Origin: Sinorhizobium fredii NGR234
GTDB lineage: Bacteria > Pseudomonadota > Alphaproteobacteria > Rhizobiales > Rhizobiaceae
NCBI RefSeq assembly: GCF_000018545.1
Contig: NC_012586.1
Location: 1,736,001 to 1,800,000 of the forward strand
Length of the DNA stretch: 64,000 bases
Reading direction: 5' to 3'
Below the pieces are notes generated by a model, which saw only the letters and a list, made by a program, of their open reading frames with translations, ran no database searches and was not told the origin of the DNA. The translations under genes were made by a program, and so were the position numbers. The stretch's first letter is position 1; the number at the start of each line of letters is the position of its first letter. Shown here piece by piece: positions 17,692 to 26,842 of this stretch.

Positions 17692-18648
17692 ATGCTGCGT
17701 TACGTCGCGACACGATTTGCCATCTGGATACCGTCTGTGCTGCTGGTGATGATGGCCGTCTATGCGCTCGCCTATTATGGCGCCGGCGATCCGATCAAGC
17801 TGATTTTCCTGCGTGCACCCGGTGACGTCGCCTACAACCCCGAGCGGATCGAGGCGATCCGCGAAAGCGCCGGGCTCAACAAGCCGTTCATCGAACAGTT
17901 CGGCTACTATGTCTGGAACCTGATCCAGGGCGATTTCGGCAATTCGCTGACCTCCGGCCGTTCCGTCTGGGCGATGGTCAAGGCGGCAGCACCCGTCTCC
18001 TTCAAGCTGGCGCTCTGCGCCATCGTGCTCACCGCCCTCGTCGCCATCCCGCTCGGCCTGATCGCGGCGCTCAACCAGAACCGTCGCCTCGACTACATCA
18101 TTCTCGGCTCGGCCCTCTTCCTCTGGGCGATCCCCGCCTATGTCGCTGGGCCGCTGCTGATGGTCGGCCTCATCGTTCTCCTGCCCGGCGTCAACGTGCC
18201 CTACGGCTGGGGCGGCGTCTTCGACATCCGCATCATCCTGCCCTTGATCGTGCTTTCCTTCCAGCCGATCGCGCTCATCATTCGCCAGACGCGCGCCGCC
18301 GTCATCGAGGTCCTCTCCGAGGATTTCGTCCGCACCGCCCGGGCGAAAGGCGTGCCCGAGATCGTCGTGGCGCTCAAGCATATCCTGCGGCCGGTGCTGA
18401 CGCCGGTCGTCACCCAACTCGGCCTCATCATGATCACCATCGTCAACGGCGCGATCTTCGTGGAACTCGTCTTCGGCCTGCCGGGACTCGGCCGCCTCAC
18501 CGTCAAGGCGCTGACCAATTCCGACTATCCGGTGATCCTGGCGATCACGCTCATCGGTTCGTTCCTGGTGATGATCTCGAACCTCCTGGTCGACATCCTC
18601 TATCCGCTGCTCGATCCGCGCGCCGCCGATGCGAAGAGGAGCCGCTGA
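17692..18648 (+). CDS. ABC transporter permease, DppB type
   Basis: A 318-residue inner-membrane permease with six predicted helices. MLRYVATRFAIWIPSVLL is the typical DppB N-terminal helix, and EAA-loop-like residues FVRTARAKGVPEIVVALKHILRP couple to the ATPase. I chose the ATG at 17692; GGAGG lies 10 bases upstream. The ATG at 17683 is only one base from that site. Its stop is followed one base later by the next permease. With 18650-21596 it completes a Dpp/Opp-type importer. Confidence 0.92.
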   Translation: MLRYVATRFAIWIPSVLLVMMAVYALAYYGAGDPIKLIFLRAPGDVAYNPERIEAIRESAGLNKPFIEQFGYYVWNLIQGDFGNSLTSGRSVWAMVKAAAPVSFKLALCAIVLTALVAIPLGLIAALNQNRRLDYIILGSALFLWAIPAYVAGPLLMVGLIVLLPGVNVPYGWGGVFDIRIILPLIVLSFQPIALIIRQTRAAVIEVLSEDFVRTARAKGVPEIVVALKHILRPVLTPVVTQLGLIMITIVNGAIFVELVFGLPGLGRLTVKALTNSDYPVILAITLIGSFLVMISNLLVDILYPLLDPRAADAKRSR

Positions 18649-18649
18649 C

Positions 18650-19609
18650 ATGTCTGTCGTCCAAGCCCAGCCCGCCCCGCTTGCCGAAGAAGCGCCCGTC
18701 AGCCTTTGGCGCGATGCCTGGTACCGTCTGAAACGGAACCGTCTGGCGATCTTCGGCCTCTGCGTCATTGCGCTGCTCGCCTTCGTCGCACTGTTCGGCC
18801 CGTACCTCACGCCCTACGACTTCCTCGGGCAGGATCTCGAATCACGCAACCAGGCGCCGTCGCTCGCCCACCTCTTCGGCACCGATGATCTCGGGCGCGA
18901 TGTCTTCAGCCGTGTCGTCTACGGCACGCGCACTGCCTTTCTCGTCGCCGTCGTGGTGACGGCGATCGCGCTGGTCCTCGGCACGGTGCTCGGTGCGGTC
19001 GCCGGTTTCTTCGGCAATCCGTTCGACCGGGTGATCATGTGGCTGACCGATGTGACCATGTCGGTACCCAACCTGCTTCTCGTCGTCGTCATCAATGCAT
19101 CGCTGAAGACGCCGATCGCCCAATGGATGGAAGCGCGCTATCTCGAAACGCTGAACCCCTTCTATCGCGAGACGGTCTGGATCGATTTCCTGCTGGTCTT
19201 CGGCTCCATGGCGCTGATTTCCTGGCCGCCCTATGCGCGCCTGGTGCGCGCCCAGGTTCTGTCGATCCGCAGTCGGCCCTATATCACCGCCGCCCAGGCG
19301 CTCGGCCTCTCCAACCGCATCATCCTGATGCGCTATGTGATCCCCAACGCGCTCGGCCCGCTGATCGTCGCCGTCAGCGCCGGCCTCGGTACGGCGATGG
19401 TGCTCGAAAGCGCCTTCTCGTTCCTCGGTGTCGGCGTCAATCCGCCGACGCCGAGCTGGGGCAACATGATCTCGGACGGCCTGCGCGTCTGGCAGCACTA
19501 CCCGCATCTGCTTGCCGCACCGGCGGCCGTCCTCGGTCTCGCATCCGTCGCCTTCTCCTTCCTCGGCGACGGCCTCAACGACGCTCTGAACCCGCGAGGC
19601 AGCAAGTGA
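18650..19609 (+). CDS. ABC transporter permease, DppC type
   Basis: A 319-residue partner permease. The N-terminal region has the OppC/DppC pattern (WRDAWYRLKRNRLAIFGL, a cytoplasmic amphipathic stretch plus first helix), then GTDDLGRDVFSRVVYGTRTA, and an EAA loop around YITAAQALGLSNRIILMRYVIPN. The start at 18650 (MSVVQAQP) is preceded by GAGGAG and fits the one-base gap from the DppB stop. It overlaps the ATPase start by a single base. Confidence 0.92.
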   Translation: MSVVQAQPAPLAEEAPVSLWRDAWYRLKRNRLAIFGLCVIALLAFVALFGPYLTPYDFLGQDLESRNQAPSLAHLFGTDDLGRDVFSRVVYGTRTAFLVAVVVTAIALVLGTVLGAVAGFFGNPFDRVIMWLTDVTMSVPNLLLVVVINASLKTPIAQWMEARYLETLNPFYRETVWIDFLLVFGSMALISWPPYARLVRAQVLSIRSRPYITAAQALGLSNRIILMRYVIPNALGPLIVAVSAGLGTAMVLESAFSFLGVGVNPPTPSWGNMISDGLRVWQHYPHLLAAPAAVLGLASVAFSFLGDGLNDALNPRGSK

Positions 19610-20613
19610 TGAGTGCGAAAACGGAAAAACGGCTGCTCGACGTCAAGGGGCTGACGATCGAAATCGAGACGCGGCGCGGCCCCGCGGTCATCGTCGACGG
19701 CATCGACCTTCATGTCGACAAGGGCGAGACCCTCGGCGTCGTCGGCGAATCCGGCTGCGGCAAGAGCCTGACAATGCTGAGCCTGATGCGGCTTCTGCCA
19801 AACAAGATCCGCGTCGCCAAGGGCGAGGCGCGTTTCGACGGCCGCGACCTGCAGAAGATGTCGAACCGGGAACTCCGGAAAGTGCGCGGCGGCGACATCG
19901 GCTTCGTCTTCCAGGATCCGATGACCTCGCTCAATCCGGTGATGCGGATCGGCGACCAGCTTGCCGAGCCACTGATCTACCATCGCGGCATGAACAGGAA
20001 GCAAGCCCGCGAACGCGCCGTCGAACTGCTGCGCCTTGTCGGTATTCCGGGACCCGAGGAACGCATCCAGGCCCATCCGCACGAACTTTCCGGCGGCATG
20101 CGCCAGCGCGTCATGATTGCCATCGGCCTTGCCTGCGAGCCGAAGCTCTTGATCGCCGACGAACCGACGACGGCGCTCGACGTGACGATCCAGGCGCAGA
20201 TCGTCGACCTGGTGAAGGGCCTGCGCGAAAAGCTTGGCATGTCGGTCGTCTGGATCACCCATGACCTGGCGCTGATTGCCGGCCTCGTCGGTCGGGTCGT
20301 CGTGCTCTACGCCGGCACCGTCGTCGAGGATGCTCCGGTCGACGAGCTCTACGCCGATCCTCGCCATCCCTATACGCGCGGACTGCTCGCCTCGATCCCG
20401 AAACTTTCCGATGCGCCCGCTTCGCGACTGAACTCGATCGGCGGCACGCCGCCCGAACCGGGCCGCAGGCCAGAGGGTTGTCCCTTTGCGCCGCGCTGTC
20501 CGCTGGCGATGGATATCTGTCGCACGCATGTGCCGAAACTCGAGCCCGTGTCCGCGGCAGGTAGCCACCGCGCTGCCTGCTTTGCCGTCGAAAAAGCCCG
20601 GGAGGCCGCCTGA
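19609..20613 (+). CDS. ABC transporter ATP-binding protein, DppD type
   Basis: A 334-residue ATPase. Walker A is [11 protein letters not shown], the signature [12 protein letters not shown], Walker [13 protein letters not shown], and the H-loop ITHDLALIA. The C-terminal oligopeptide/dipeptide extension ends in a cysteine cluster ([19 protein letters not shown]) typical of DppD/OppD, some of which bind an Fe-S centre. ATG at 19609 overlaps the DppC stop; the stop overlaps the next ATG. Confidence 0.94.
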   Translation: MSAKTEKRLLDVKGLTIEIETRRGPAVIVDGIDLHVDKGETLGVVGESGCGKSLTMLSLMRLLPNKIRVAKGEARFDGRDLQKMSNRELRKVRGGDIGFVFQDPMTSLNPVMRIGDQLAEPLIYHRGMNRKQARERAVELLRLVGIPGPEERIQAHPHELSGGMRQRVMIAIGLACEPKLLIADEPTTALDVTIQAQIVDLVKGLREKLGMSVVWITHDLALIAGLVGRVVVLYAGTVVEDAPVDELYADPRHPYTRGLLASIPKLSDAPASRLNSIGGTPPEPGRRPEGCPFAPRCPLAMDICRTHVPKLEPVSAAGSHRAACFAVEKAREAA

Positions 20614-21596
20614 TGGGTGCCCAACCTCTTTTGAAGATCGAAAACCTGGTCAAGCACTTCCACGTCCGGCTCGGCGCCTTCGGCGAGCGGGCGGCGACCG
20701 TACACGCGCTCGACGACGTCAGCCTCGATATCGTCGAAGGCGAGACGCTGAGCCTCGTCGGCGAATCCGGCTGCGGCAAGTCCACCACCGGCTTCACCAT
20801 CCTGAACCTGCACCGGGCGACCTCGGGCAAGGTCCTCTACAAGGGCCAGGACCTGACCGCCCTCGACGAGAAGCGGATGCGGCCCTTCCGGCGCGATTTG
20901 CAGATCGTCTTCCAGGATCCCTATTCGACACTCAATCCGCGCATGACGGTCGGGGAAGCGGTGGGCGAACCGATCCTCTTCCACAAGCTCGCCACCAAGG
21001 GCGAAATCGCCGGAAAGGTCGCGGCACTGCTCACCGATGTCGGCCTGCCGCCGCGCTTTGCCTCGCGCTATCCGCACGAACTTTCCGGCGGCCAGCGCCA
21101 GCGCGTGGTGATCGCCCGGGCGCTCGCCTGCCAGCCGAAGTTCATCGTCTGCGACGAGGCGATCTCGGCGCTCGACGTGTCGATCCAGGCGCAGATCATC
21201 AACCTGCTGCTCGACCTGCAGGAGAAATACGGGCTCACCTACCTCTTCATAGCCCATGATCTCGCCGTCGTACGGCATATTTCGACGCGCGTCGGCGTCA
21301 TGTATCTCGGCCGCCTGGCGGAGCTTGCCAGCCGCGACGCGCTCTTCGAGACGCCGCTGCATCCCTATACGAAGGCGCTGCTTTCGGCAGTGCCGGAGAC
21401 CGATCCGGAGCACGAGCGCAGCCGCAAGCGGCAGATCCTTCAAGGCGACGTGCCAAGCCCGCTCGCCCCGCCCTCCGGCTGTCGCTTCCACACGCGCTGC
21501 CCGATCGCCATGGAGGTCTGCCGTCGAGTGGTTCCGAAGTGGAAGGAAGCACGTCCGGGGCATCTCGTCGCCTGCCACGCGGTGAACGGCGAATAG
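20613..21596 (+). CDS. ABC transporter ATP-binding protein, DppF type
   Basis: A 327-residue second ATPase of the importer. Walker [12 protein letters not shown], signature LSGGQRQRVVIARAL, Walker B FIVCDEAISALD, H-loop IAHDLAVVRH, and the C-terminal cysteine stretch CRFHTRCPIAMEVC. Both ATPases keep all catalytic residues, so both nucleotide sites should be active. It is joined to DppD by a one-base overlap and followed three bases later by the DUF1537 kinase gene, which links the importer to acid-sugar phosphorylation. Confidence 0.94.
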   Translation: MGAQPLLKIENLVKHFHVRLGAFGERAATVHALDDVSLDIVEGETLSLVGESGCGKSTTGFTILNLHRATSGKVLYKGQDLTALDEKRMRPFRRDLQIVFQDPYSTLNPRMTVGEAVGEPILFHKLATKGEIAGKVAALLTDVGLPPRFASRYPHELSGGQRQRVVIARALACQPKFIVCDEAISALDVSIQAQIINLLLDLQEKYGLTYLFIAHDLAVVRHISTRVGVMYLGRLAELASRDALFETPLHPYTKALLSAVPETDPEHERSRKRQILQGDVPSPLAPPSGCRFHTRCPIAMEVCRRVVPKWKEARPGHLVACHAVNGE

Positions 21597-21599
21597 ACC

Positions 21600-22670
21600 A
21601 TGTCCATTCGCGTCGCCATCGTTGCCGATGACCTGACGGGCGCCCTCGATACCGGAACGCCCTTCGTCGATGCGGGCCTGAGCGTAGCCGTCGCGCTGGA
21701 CGTGGGCTCCGTCGAGGCGGCAATCGCGACCGGCGCGGAGGTCGTCGTCGTCAATACGGTATCGCGTGCCCTCGATCCGCTTCAGGCCGCAGATCGCGTC
21801 AGCCAGGCAGCGGCCGCGCTTTGCCGTGCCTCGCCCGAATTCGTGCTCAAGAAGATCGACTCGCGGCTCAAGGGCAATGTGGCCGGTGAGAGCGAAGCGC
21901 TCGCCCTCGCCATGGGCCGCGAGCGCCTGCTGGTCGCTCCGGCCGTGCCCGACCAAGGGCGCTTCACCCGCGAAACCCGTGTCGTCGGCTTCGGCGTCGC
22001 CGAGCCGCTGCCGATAGCGCCGCTATTTTCCGCTCGCGCAATGGACCTTCAGATCGCCGATGCGGCCTCGGACGGAGACCTCGATGCCATTGTCGAAAGC
22101 CTGGACTGGGCGACGACGGCCGCGGTTGGGGCACGTGGCCTCGGACGTGCGCTTGCCCGTCGGCTCGCCCGAGCTTCAGCGCCGGCACCTTTCGAGCCCT
22201 CGCCGCGGACGCTCTTTGCCTTCGGCTCGCGCGACCCGATCACCGAGACGCAGATGGCGGTGCTGCTCGAAAGCGGCCTGGTCGCCGCTCACCGCGATGC
22301 ACCGGCCGGTGAATTGCCGAGCGATGGCAAACCGGCGCTGTTGCCGATGCTTCTGAGATGTACGGGCGCGCTGACCGGTGCGCAGGAAACCGTGGCGGAA
22401 CGGTTTGGCGAGGGCGTTTCCCGCATCGTTGCCACCACCCTCCCCGACATGCTGATGATGGGCGGCGGCGATGCCGCCTATGCTATCCTGCGTTCGCTGG
22501 GTGCCCGCGTCCTCTTGCCGAGGGGCGAGATCGAGGCGGGTATCCCCTGGTTCGAGACAACGCGCCCGGATGGCAGACGGATGCGTTGCGCGGTGAAGTC
22601 GGGGGGCTTCGGCAATGCGCAATCTCTGCTAAAGGTTTTGCAGAATGCGGGCGATGAACAGGATGGATAA
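21600..22670 (+). CDS. Four-carbon acid sugar kinase (DUF1537 family, DtnK-like)
   Basis: A 356-residue kinase. The N-terminal motif VAIVADDLTGALDTG and the KKIDSRLKGN motif bind substrate; the C-terminal nucleotide-binding domain ends in LMMGGGDAAYAIL. Characterised members phosphorylate D-threonate, D-erythronate or related acids for a PdxA2-type dehydrogenase, and a pdxA2 homologue is in this regulon. The protein is shorter than the usual 400-430 residues, mainly in the middle. It is cotranscribed with the importer ATPases (3-base gap), and its end overlaps the regulator gene by 26 bases. Confidence 0.85.
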   Translation: MSIRVAIVADDLTGALDTGTPFVDAGLSVAVALDVGSVEAAIATGAEVVVVNTVSRALDPLQAADRVSQAAAALCRASPEFVLKKIDSRLKGNVAGESEALALAMGRERLLVAPAVPDQGRFTRETRVVGFGVAEPLPIAPLFSARAMDLQIADAASDGDLDAIVESLDWATTAAVGARGLGRALARRLARASAPAPFEPSPRTLFAFGSRDPITETQMAVLLESGLVAAHRDAPAGELPSDGKPALLPMLLRCTGALTGAQETVAERFGEGVSRIVATTLPDMLMMGGGDAAYAILRSLGARVLLPRGEIEAGIPWFETTRPDGRRMRCAVKSGGFGNAQSLLKVLQNAGDEQDG

Positions 22671-23433
22671 GCGAATGGCGGAGAATGGCGGCCTTGGCCA
22701 GGAGGCGGCAGCCGAAGCGAAAACGGAACGCGGCAAATCGGTGAAACTCGTCGACCGGGTCTTCAATCAGTTGCACGAGCGTATTCGCACCGGCAATTAT
22801 GCGCCGGACTCGCGGCTTCCGGGCGAACACGAACTCGCCTCGATGCTCGGCGTTTCCCGCCCCGTCGTGCGCGATGCGCTCGGCCGCCTGCGCGAACAGG
22901 GCCTCATCTATTCGCGCCAGGGCGCCGGCACCTTCGTCAGCGCCCAGGTCTCGGCCGCCGCCCAGCTTGCCTATTCGCCGGTCAAGTCGATCGCCGACAT
23001 CCAGCGTTGCTACGAATTCCGCCTGACGATCGAGCCCGCCGCCGCCTATTACGCCGCTCAGCGCCGCGACGAGGCGGCAATCGCCCGGATCGCGGCAGCG
23101 CTTGCCGAATTGCGTGAGGCCACCAGCCACCAGCTGCACCGCACCGACGCCGATTTCCTCTTTCACAAGGCGGTCGCCGAAGCGGCGAACAACCACTACT
23201 ACACAGCCTCCCTCGAGGCCTTGCGGGCTCACATCGCCGTGGGCATGCACCTGCACGGCCTATCGCTGATGGGGCCGCGGCCCGGCCTCGAGCAGGTCTA
23301 CGAGGAACACCGCCAGATCTACCGCGCCGTCCAGGAGGGCCGCGCCGACGACGCCCGGGAGCTGATGCGCAAACACCTCGAAGGTTCGCGCGACCGGCTC
23401 TTCGAGGGCAAGGTCCTCGATCTGTCGTTCTAG
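22645..23433 (+). CDS. GntR-family regulator, FadR (FCD) subfamily
   Basis: A 262-residue regulator. The winged helix spans about 32-95 (LPGEHELASMLGVSRPVVRDAL, then the wing RQGAGTFV). A helical FCD ligand-binding domain follows, with metal-binding-type residues in DADFLFHKAVAEAANN and EEHRQIYRAVQEG. It overlaps the kinase gene by 26 bases, with AAAGG before the ATG at 22645; ATGs at 22654, 22663 and 22675 are alternatives. It probably represses both divergent halves of the acid-sugar cluster. Its stop codon TAG lies in a CTAG that became the target of an insertion sequence, which left the reading frame intact. Confidence 0.9.
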   Translation: MRAMNRMDKRMAENGGLGQEAAAEAKTERGKSVKLVDRVFNQLHERIRTGNYAPDSRLPGEHELASMLGVSRPVVRDALGRLREQGLIYSRQGAGTFVSAQVSAAAQLAYSPVKSIADIQRCYEFRLTIEPAAAYYAAQRRDEAAIARIAAALAELREATSHQLHRTDADFLFHKAVAEAANNHYYTASLEALRAHIAVGMHLHGLSLMGPRPGLEQVYEEHRQIYRAVQEGRADDARELMRKHLEGSRDRLFEGKVLDLSF

Positions 23434-24753
23434 CAGGCTGCTGAAAATCGTGTTGCGTTACCGCGAGATACTGCGGTGGGCGCGGTTTTCTGGCGGGTAT
23501 CGGCAGGAAACAGGCCGGTCAAGGCAGGTTTTCCGGTCATATTGGCCTATTTGCCTCCCTCAAGGCACACTTCTCCCGTCGAGCCGAGCAATTTCGGAAG
23601 ACGAACGATGTTGTAGGCGGCAAGGGCGAAGGTGAAGGCCGCCTTCACCTTGTCCAGTCCGCGGACCTTGAGTTGGGTGAAGCCGGCCGTCGTCTTGATC
23701 CAGCCGAAGATTTCCTCGATCCGCTTGCGGCAGCGCAGGCTGATCGCATAGCCGGGACTTTGCGCGACCTGCGGCGGCACTGCCGTCTTGCGCACCTTGC
23801 CGGTCTTGCTCACCGTGCCGTTGATCGCCACATGCGGCACGATTTTGCGGTCCTTCAGCCCCTCGACGAACGCTTCCGCGTCGTAGCCCTTGTCGCCGCA
23901 AAGCGTCGCGCCTTCGGCAAGGTCCGCACTCAGTTCGGTGGCCGCTTCCCGCTCGGCGGTGCCGGTCGCATGCGTCACCATGCCGGCGACCGCCAGGCCG
24001 TTGCGGTTCTCCATCAGCGCGTGCCCCAGATAGGCCAGCCGGCTCTCCTGACCATTGCCCTTGCGGTAAAGCCGCGCGTCCGGGTCGGTCGTCGAGGCAT
24101 GCGTCTCGTTCGAGCGCTTCTCCTTGCGGAAGTCGCGCTCGCCGTTGCGGCCGTCTTCCGGTGGCTGGTCATTGTCGCCCTTTGGGCCATCCTTGGCCCG
24201 GAAGCTCTTCATCGAGGCGAACGCCTTCAACATCGTGCCGTCGACCGAGAAATGCTCGGCGCTCAGGAGCTTCTTCACCGCCGGCTGCGAAAGCAGCGCC
24301 GACAGGAAGCCCTGCGCGATCTTAGTCGTCAGCAGCCGGTCCCGGTTCTTCGAAAACGTCGAGGCGTCCCACACCGCATCGTCGATCCCAAGGCCCACGA
24401 ACCAGCGGAACAACAGGTCGAACTCCAGCCGTTCCATCAACTGACGCTCGGAGCGGATCGAATAGAGCATCTGCAACAGCACTGCCCGCAGCATCCGTTC
24501 CGGAGCAATCGATGGGCGACCCCTCTTCGCATAGAGCGCCGCGAACGACCCATCCAGCGCCACAAGCGAAGCGTTCACCAGCGCGCGCATCACCCGAAGC
24601 GGGTGACTGGCCGGAACCCGTGCCTCAAGGTCGACATAGGAAAACAGTGATCCCGTCCGGTCGTCCCCACCGCGCATGCAAATCAGTCCCCTCTGTTGCA
24701 ACCGCAGGGAATCATTGATCCAACCCAAGCGCCAGGGCTTTTTCAGCAGCCTG
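23434..24753. mobile_element. IS5-superfamily insertion sequence, intact (1320 bp)
   Basis: Ends carry 14-bp perfect inverted repeats CAGGCTGCTGAAAA. The element is flanked by direct repeats CTAG at 23430-23433 and 24754-24757, read as a 4-base target duplication. It carries one full-length transposase gene on the minus strand. The left CTAG supplies the TAG stop of the GntR gene, and the right CTAG is the first four bases of a palindromic intergenic repeat. The element therefore landed in a CTAG shared by the gene end and the repeat. Confidence 0.9.
23547..24677 (-). CDS. IS5-type DDE transposase
   Basis: A 376-residue transposase, start MRGGDDRTGSLFSYVDLEAR. The N-terminal DUF772-type domain spans about 15-90. 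The catalytic acids appear to lie in FSVDGTMLKAF (Asp), CGDKGYDAEAF (Asp) and RKRIEEIFGWIKTTAG (Glu), with the Y-x2-R-x3-E-x6-K-like arrangement of the IS4/IS5 superfamily. No frameshift or stop interrupts it, so the element looks functional. The ATG at 24677 matches the usual start of this group; an in-frame TTG lies at 24728. Confidence 0.9.
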   Translation of the reverse strand: MRGGDDRTGSLFSYVDLEARVPASHPLRVMRALVNASLVALDGSFAALYAKRGRPSIAPERMLRAVLLQMLYSIRSERQLMERLEFDLLFRWFVGLGIDDAVWDASTFSKNRDRLLTTKIAQGFLSALLSQPAVKKLLSAEHFSVDGTMLKAFASMKSFRAKDGPKGDNDQPPEDGRNGERDFRKEKRSNETHASTTDPDARLYRKGNGQESRLAYLGHALMENRNGLAVAGMVTHATGTAEREAATELSADLAEGATLCGDKGYDAEAFVEGLKDRKIVPHVAINGTVSKTGKVRKTAVPPQVAQSPGYAISLRCRKRIEEIFGWIKTTAGFTQLKVRGLDKVKAAFTFALAAYNIVRLPKLLGSTGEVCLEGGK

Positions 24754-24859
24754 CTAGAGCATTTTGCAGTCAGGTGGAATCACCTGATGTCGCACAAATG
24801 CGGCAAAAACAAAGGTTTAGAGCGGCGGCGCGAACGTATGTGAGCGCATCCCGCTCTAG
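24754..24859. repeat. Palindromic intergenic repeat (RIME-like)
   Basis: Bounded by CTAGAGC (24754-24760) and its reverse complement GCTCTAG (24853-24859). An internal perfect hairpin CAGGTG-GAAT-CACCTG is at 24771-24786, and TTTAGAGCGG occurs internally. The sequence matches, from memory, a frequent Sinorhizobium intergenic mosaic element. The insertion sequence abuts its left boundary. Confidence 0.65.
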
Positions 24860-24861
24860 GC

Positions 24862-24892
24862 CAAAGAAAAAGCCCGGCACGGTGTGCCGGGC
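24862..24892 (-). terminator. Rho-independent terminator of the narK-type gene
   Basis: A perfect 9-bp stem (GCCCGGCAC/GTGCCGGGC) with a 3-base loop. On the minus strand it is followed by TTTTTCTTTGG. It lies about 90 bases past the transporter stop. Confidence 0.85.
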
Positions 24893-24983
24893 AAGGAAGC
24901 AGGGTTTTTGGCAATCCCTGCGGGGAAGCTGGTATGCGGAGGCGCAGAAGTCGCGGGCGCCATCCTTCAGAGGCTATCGCCCA

Positions 24984-26237
24984 TTAGGCACCGGCCGGCG
25001 CACTCTCAACGGCACGCCGCTTGTACTGGCGGATCGACGCGTTCATCCAGATCATCGAGATCGCAACGATCGCGAAGAGCAGCATGAAACAGCTCGACCA
25101 GAGGCCGGTCCAGTCCTTGAGGAAACCGAAGGCGACGGGCAGGATGAAGCCGCCAAGGCCACCCATCATGCCGACAACGCCGCCGACTGCGCCGACATGC
25201 TCCGGATAGTAGGCCGGAATGTGCTTGTAGACGGCCGCCTTGCCGAGGCTCATCACGAAGCCGAGCACGAAAGTTGCACCGACGAAAACAACCGGAGTGA
25301 TGTGCAGCACGGCGCCGCCCTCCGGCACGGAGAGAATGAGCGTTGCCACGGCGGACACGGCGAACATCGCATGCATGATCTTGCGCGCGCCGATCCTGTC
25401 GGAAAGCGCGCCGCCATAGGCGCGGAAAATGCTGCCGGGAATGGAATAGGCGGCTGCGATCATGCCCGCCGTCTCGATGCTGAAACCATAGACGCCAACG
25501 AGGTAGCGCGGCAGCCACAGCGCCAGGGCGACGAAGCCGCCGAAGGCGAAGAAGTAGTAAAGCGAGAAGCGCCAGACCTGGACGTTCCTGAGCGGGGCGA
25601 ATTCACTGAGGAAGCTCTTGCGCGGCTGGCTTGTCTCGCGACGGGCGCGGAACTTCGGGTCGTCTTCGGTCGTGAACCAGAAGACGACGGCGGTGTGCAA
25701 AAGTCCGGCGGCCCAGACCTGCGCAACCATCTGCCAGCCATAGGCGACGAGCACGAACGGCGCGAGGAACTTGGTCACCGCCGCGCCGACATTGCCGGCA
25801 CCGAAGATGCCGAGCGCCGTACCCTGCTTTTCCGGCGGGAAGAACGGCGAGACATAGGCGACTCCGACGGCGAAGGAGCCGCCGGCCAAGCCGACGCCGA
25901 GGCCGGCGAGCAGCATCTCGGGATAGGTCGTCGCATGGGCAAGGAGGAAGGTCGAAAGTGCGGCCGCCAGCATGGTGACCGTATAGACGAGCCTGCCGCC
26001 ATAGCGGTTCGTCCAGATGCCGAGCACGATACGGATCAGCGAGCCGGTGAGGATCGGCATACCGATCAGAAGCCCGAACTGCGCTTCGCTTAGGCCAAGC
26101 TCCTGCTTGATGCGCACGCCGATGATGGAAAAGATCGTCCAGACGGCGAAACAGATGGTGAAGGCGGCCGTCGAGATCCACAGGGCGCGGCCCTGTTCTG
26201 TTGCGCTGATATTCTTTGTCTGGTGAACAGTGGACAT
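24984..26237 (-). CDS. narK: NarK-type nitrate/nitrite transporter (MFS, NNP family)
   Basis: A 417-residue twelve-helix carrier. Both nitrate-signature motifs are recognisable: GTALGIFGAGNVGAAVT in the fifth-helix region and HVGAVGGVVGMMGGLGGFILP in the eleventh. It would exchange nitrate and nitrite across the inner membrane. The start at 26237 (MSTVHQTKN) is supported by homology at the N-terminus and GGGAGAAGCC upstream. It is monocistronic with its own terminator; no nitrate reductase genes are in the window. The 600-base upstream region contains palindromes that may bind a nitrate- or redox-responsive regulator. Confidence 0.92.
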   Translation of the reverse strand: MSTVHQTKNISATEQGRALWISTAAFTICFAVWTIFSIIGVRIKQELGLSEAQFGLLIGMPILTGSLIRIVLGIWTNRYGGRLVYTVTMLAAALSTFLLAHATTYPEMLLAGLGVGLAGGSFAVGVAYVSPFFPPEKQGTALGIFGAGNVGAAVTKFLAPFVLVAYGWQMVAQVWAAGLLHTAVVFWFTTEDDPKFRARRETSQPRKSFLSEFAPLRNVQVWRFSLYYFFAFGGFVALALWLPRYLVGVYGFSIETAGMIAAAYSIPGSIFRAYGGALSDRIGARKIMHAMFAVSAVATLILSVPEGGAVLHITPVVFVGATFVLGFVMSLGKAAVYKHIPAYYPEHVGAVGGVVGMMGGLGGFILPVAFGFLKDWTGLWSSCFMLLFAIVAISMIWMNASIRQYKRRAVESAPAGA

Positions 26238-26842
26238 GGCTTCTCCCGGCGCGACAGCGCCATTCGATCGTTGATCCTGGAAATCCCCGAACACTCCTCG
26301 CTTGGTCAGCGATCGGCGTTGCCGTCCTCTTAAGCAACTTTGCTTCGGGTGCGCGACATTGGGCACCACCGGCGGCCTACTCGGGCTTCCCGATAGGAAA
26401 GCAAATGGCGTGCCACTTCGATAAAACCAAAAAAAACAAAACAAACTCAATGTCGGAGCGGAACGGAACGCGCAACGGCACCCGTGGCATGACCAAATAT
26501 TAGCCTCGCCCTCCCACCTTGCCCATTTGATGGGCATAAAGGGAACGGTCGATATTTTGCGGGCAAAGGGGCGGCACGTCCGCCGGACTGGCGTCGCGGC
26601 GTCATGGCAGCCCGCTTTTCGTTGAACTTGATGCAGACGACTCCGCTCTGCGTCCCTGCCGCGACCGGGCAACGCTGATAGTCCGGGGCTGGCTCACGTA
26701 GTGAGCGAGCGGCGCCCACGGCGCTCGCCAAGCGTCGAACCTTTCCGCGGCGGGCCGCATCGAAATATGCAAGCCAAAATAGAAGCCTGGGAACGAACAG
26801 GACCGCAGGCAGTTAGATGGGCAGCAGCCAAGGGACGCCGAC
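26238..26842. promoter_or_regulatory. 605-base non-coding region upstream of narK with palindromes
   Basis: No supportable gene. TGCCCAT-TTG-ATGGGCA (26520-26536) is a perfect 7-base inverted repeat whose arms differ from the NarL heptamer (TACYYMT) at one base. GCTCAC-GTA-GTGAGC lies at 26692-26706. An A-rich tract around 26425-26450 stands out from the GC-rich surroundings. An ATCAA half-site of FNR type is at about 26271-26275, without a partner half. Confidence 0.4.

Noticed and set aside
24784..24860. Possible small RNA gene between IS and narK
   Set aside because: The structure is explained by the palindromic intergenic repeat and the narK terminator.
26265..26285. FNR/NNR box upstream of narK
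   Set aside because: Only one ATCAA half-site is present; the opposite half does not match TTGAT.
24984..26672. Longer version of the narK gene starting at 26672
   Set aside because: The extra N-terminus is unlike any carrier, and the family start is at 26237 with a ribosome site.
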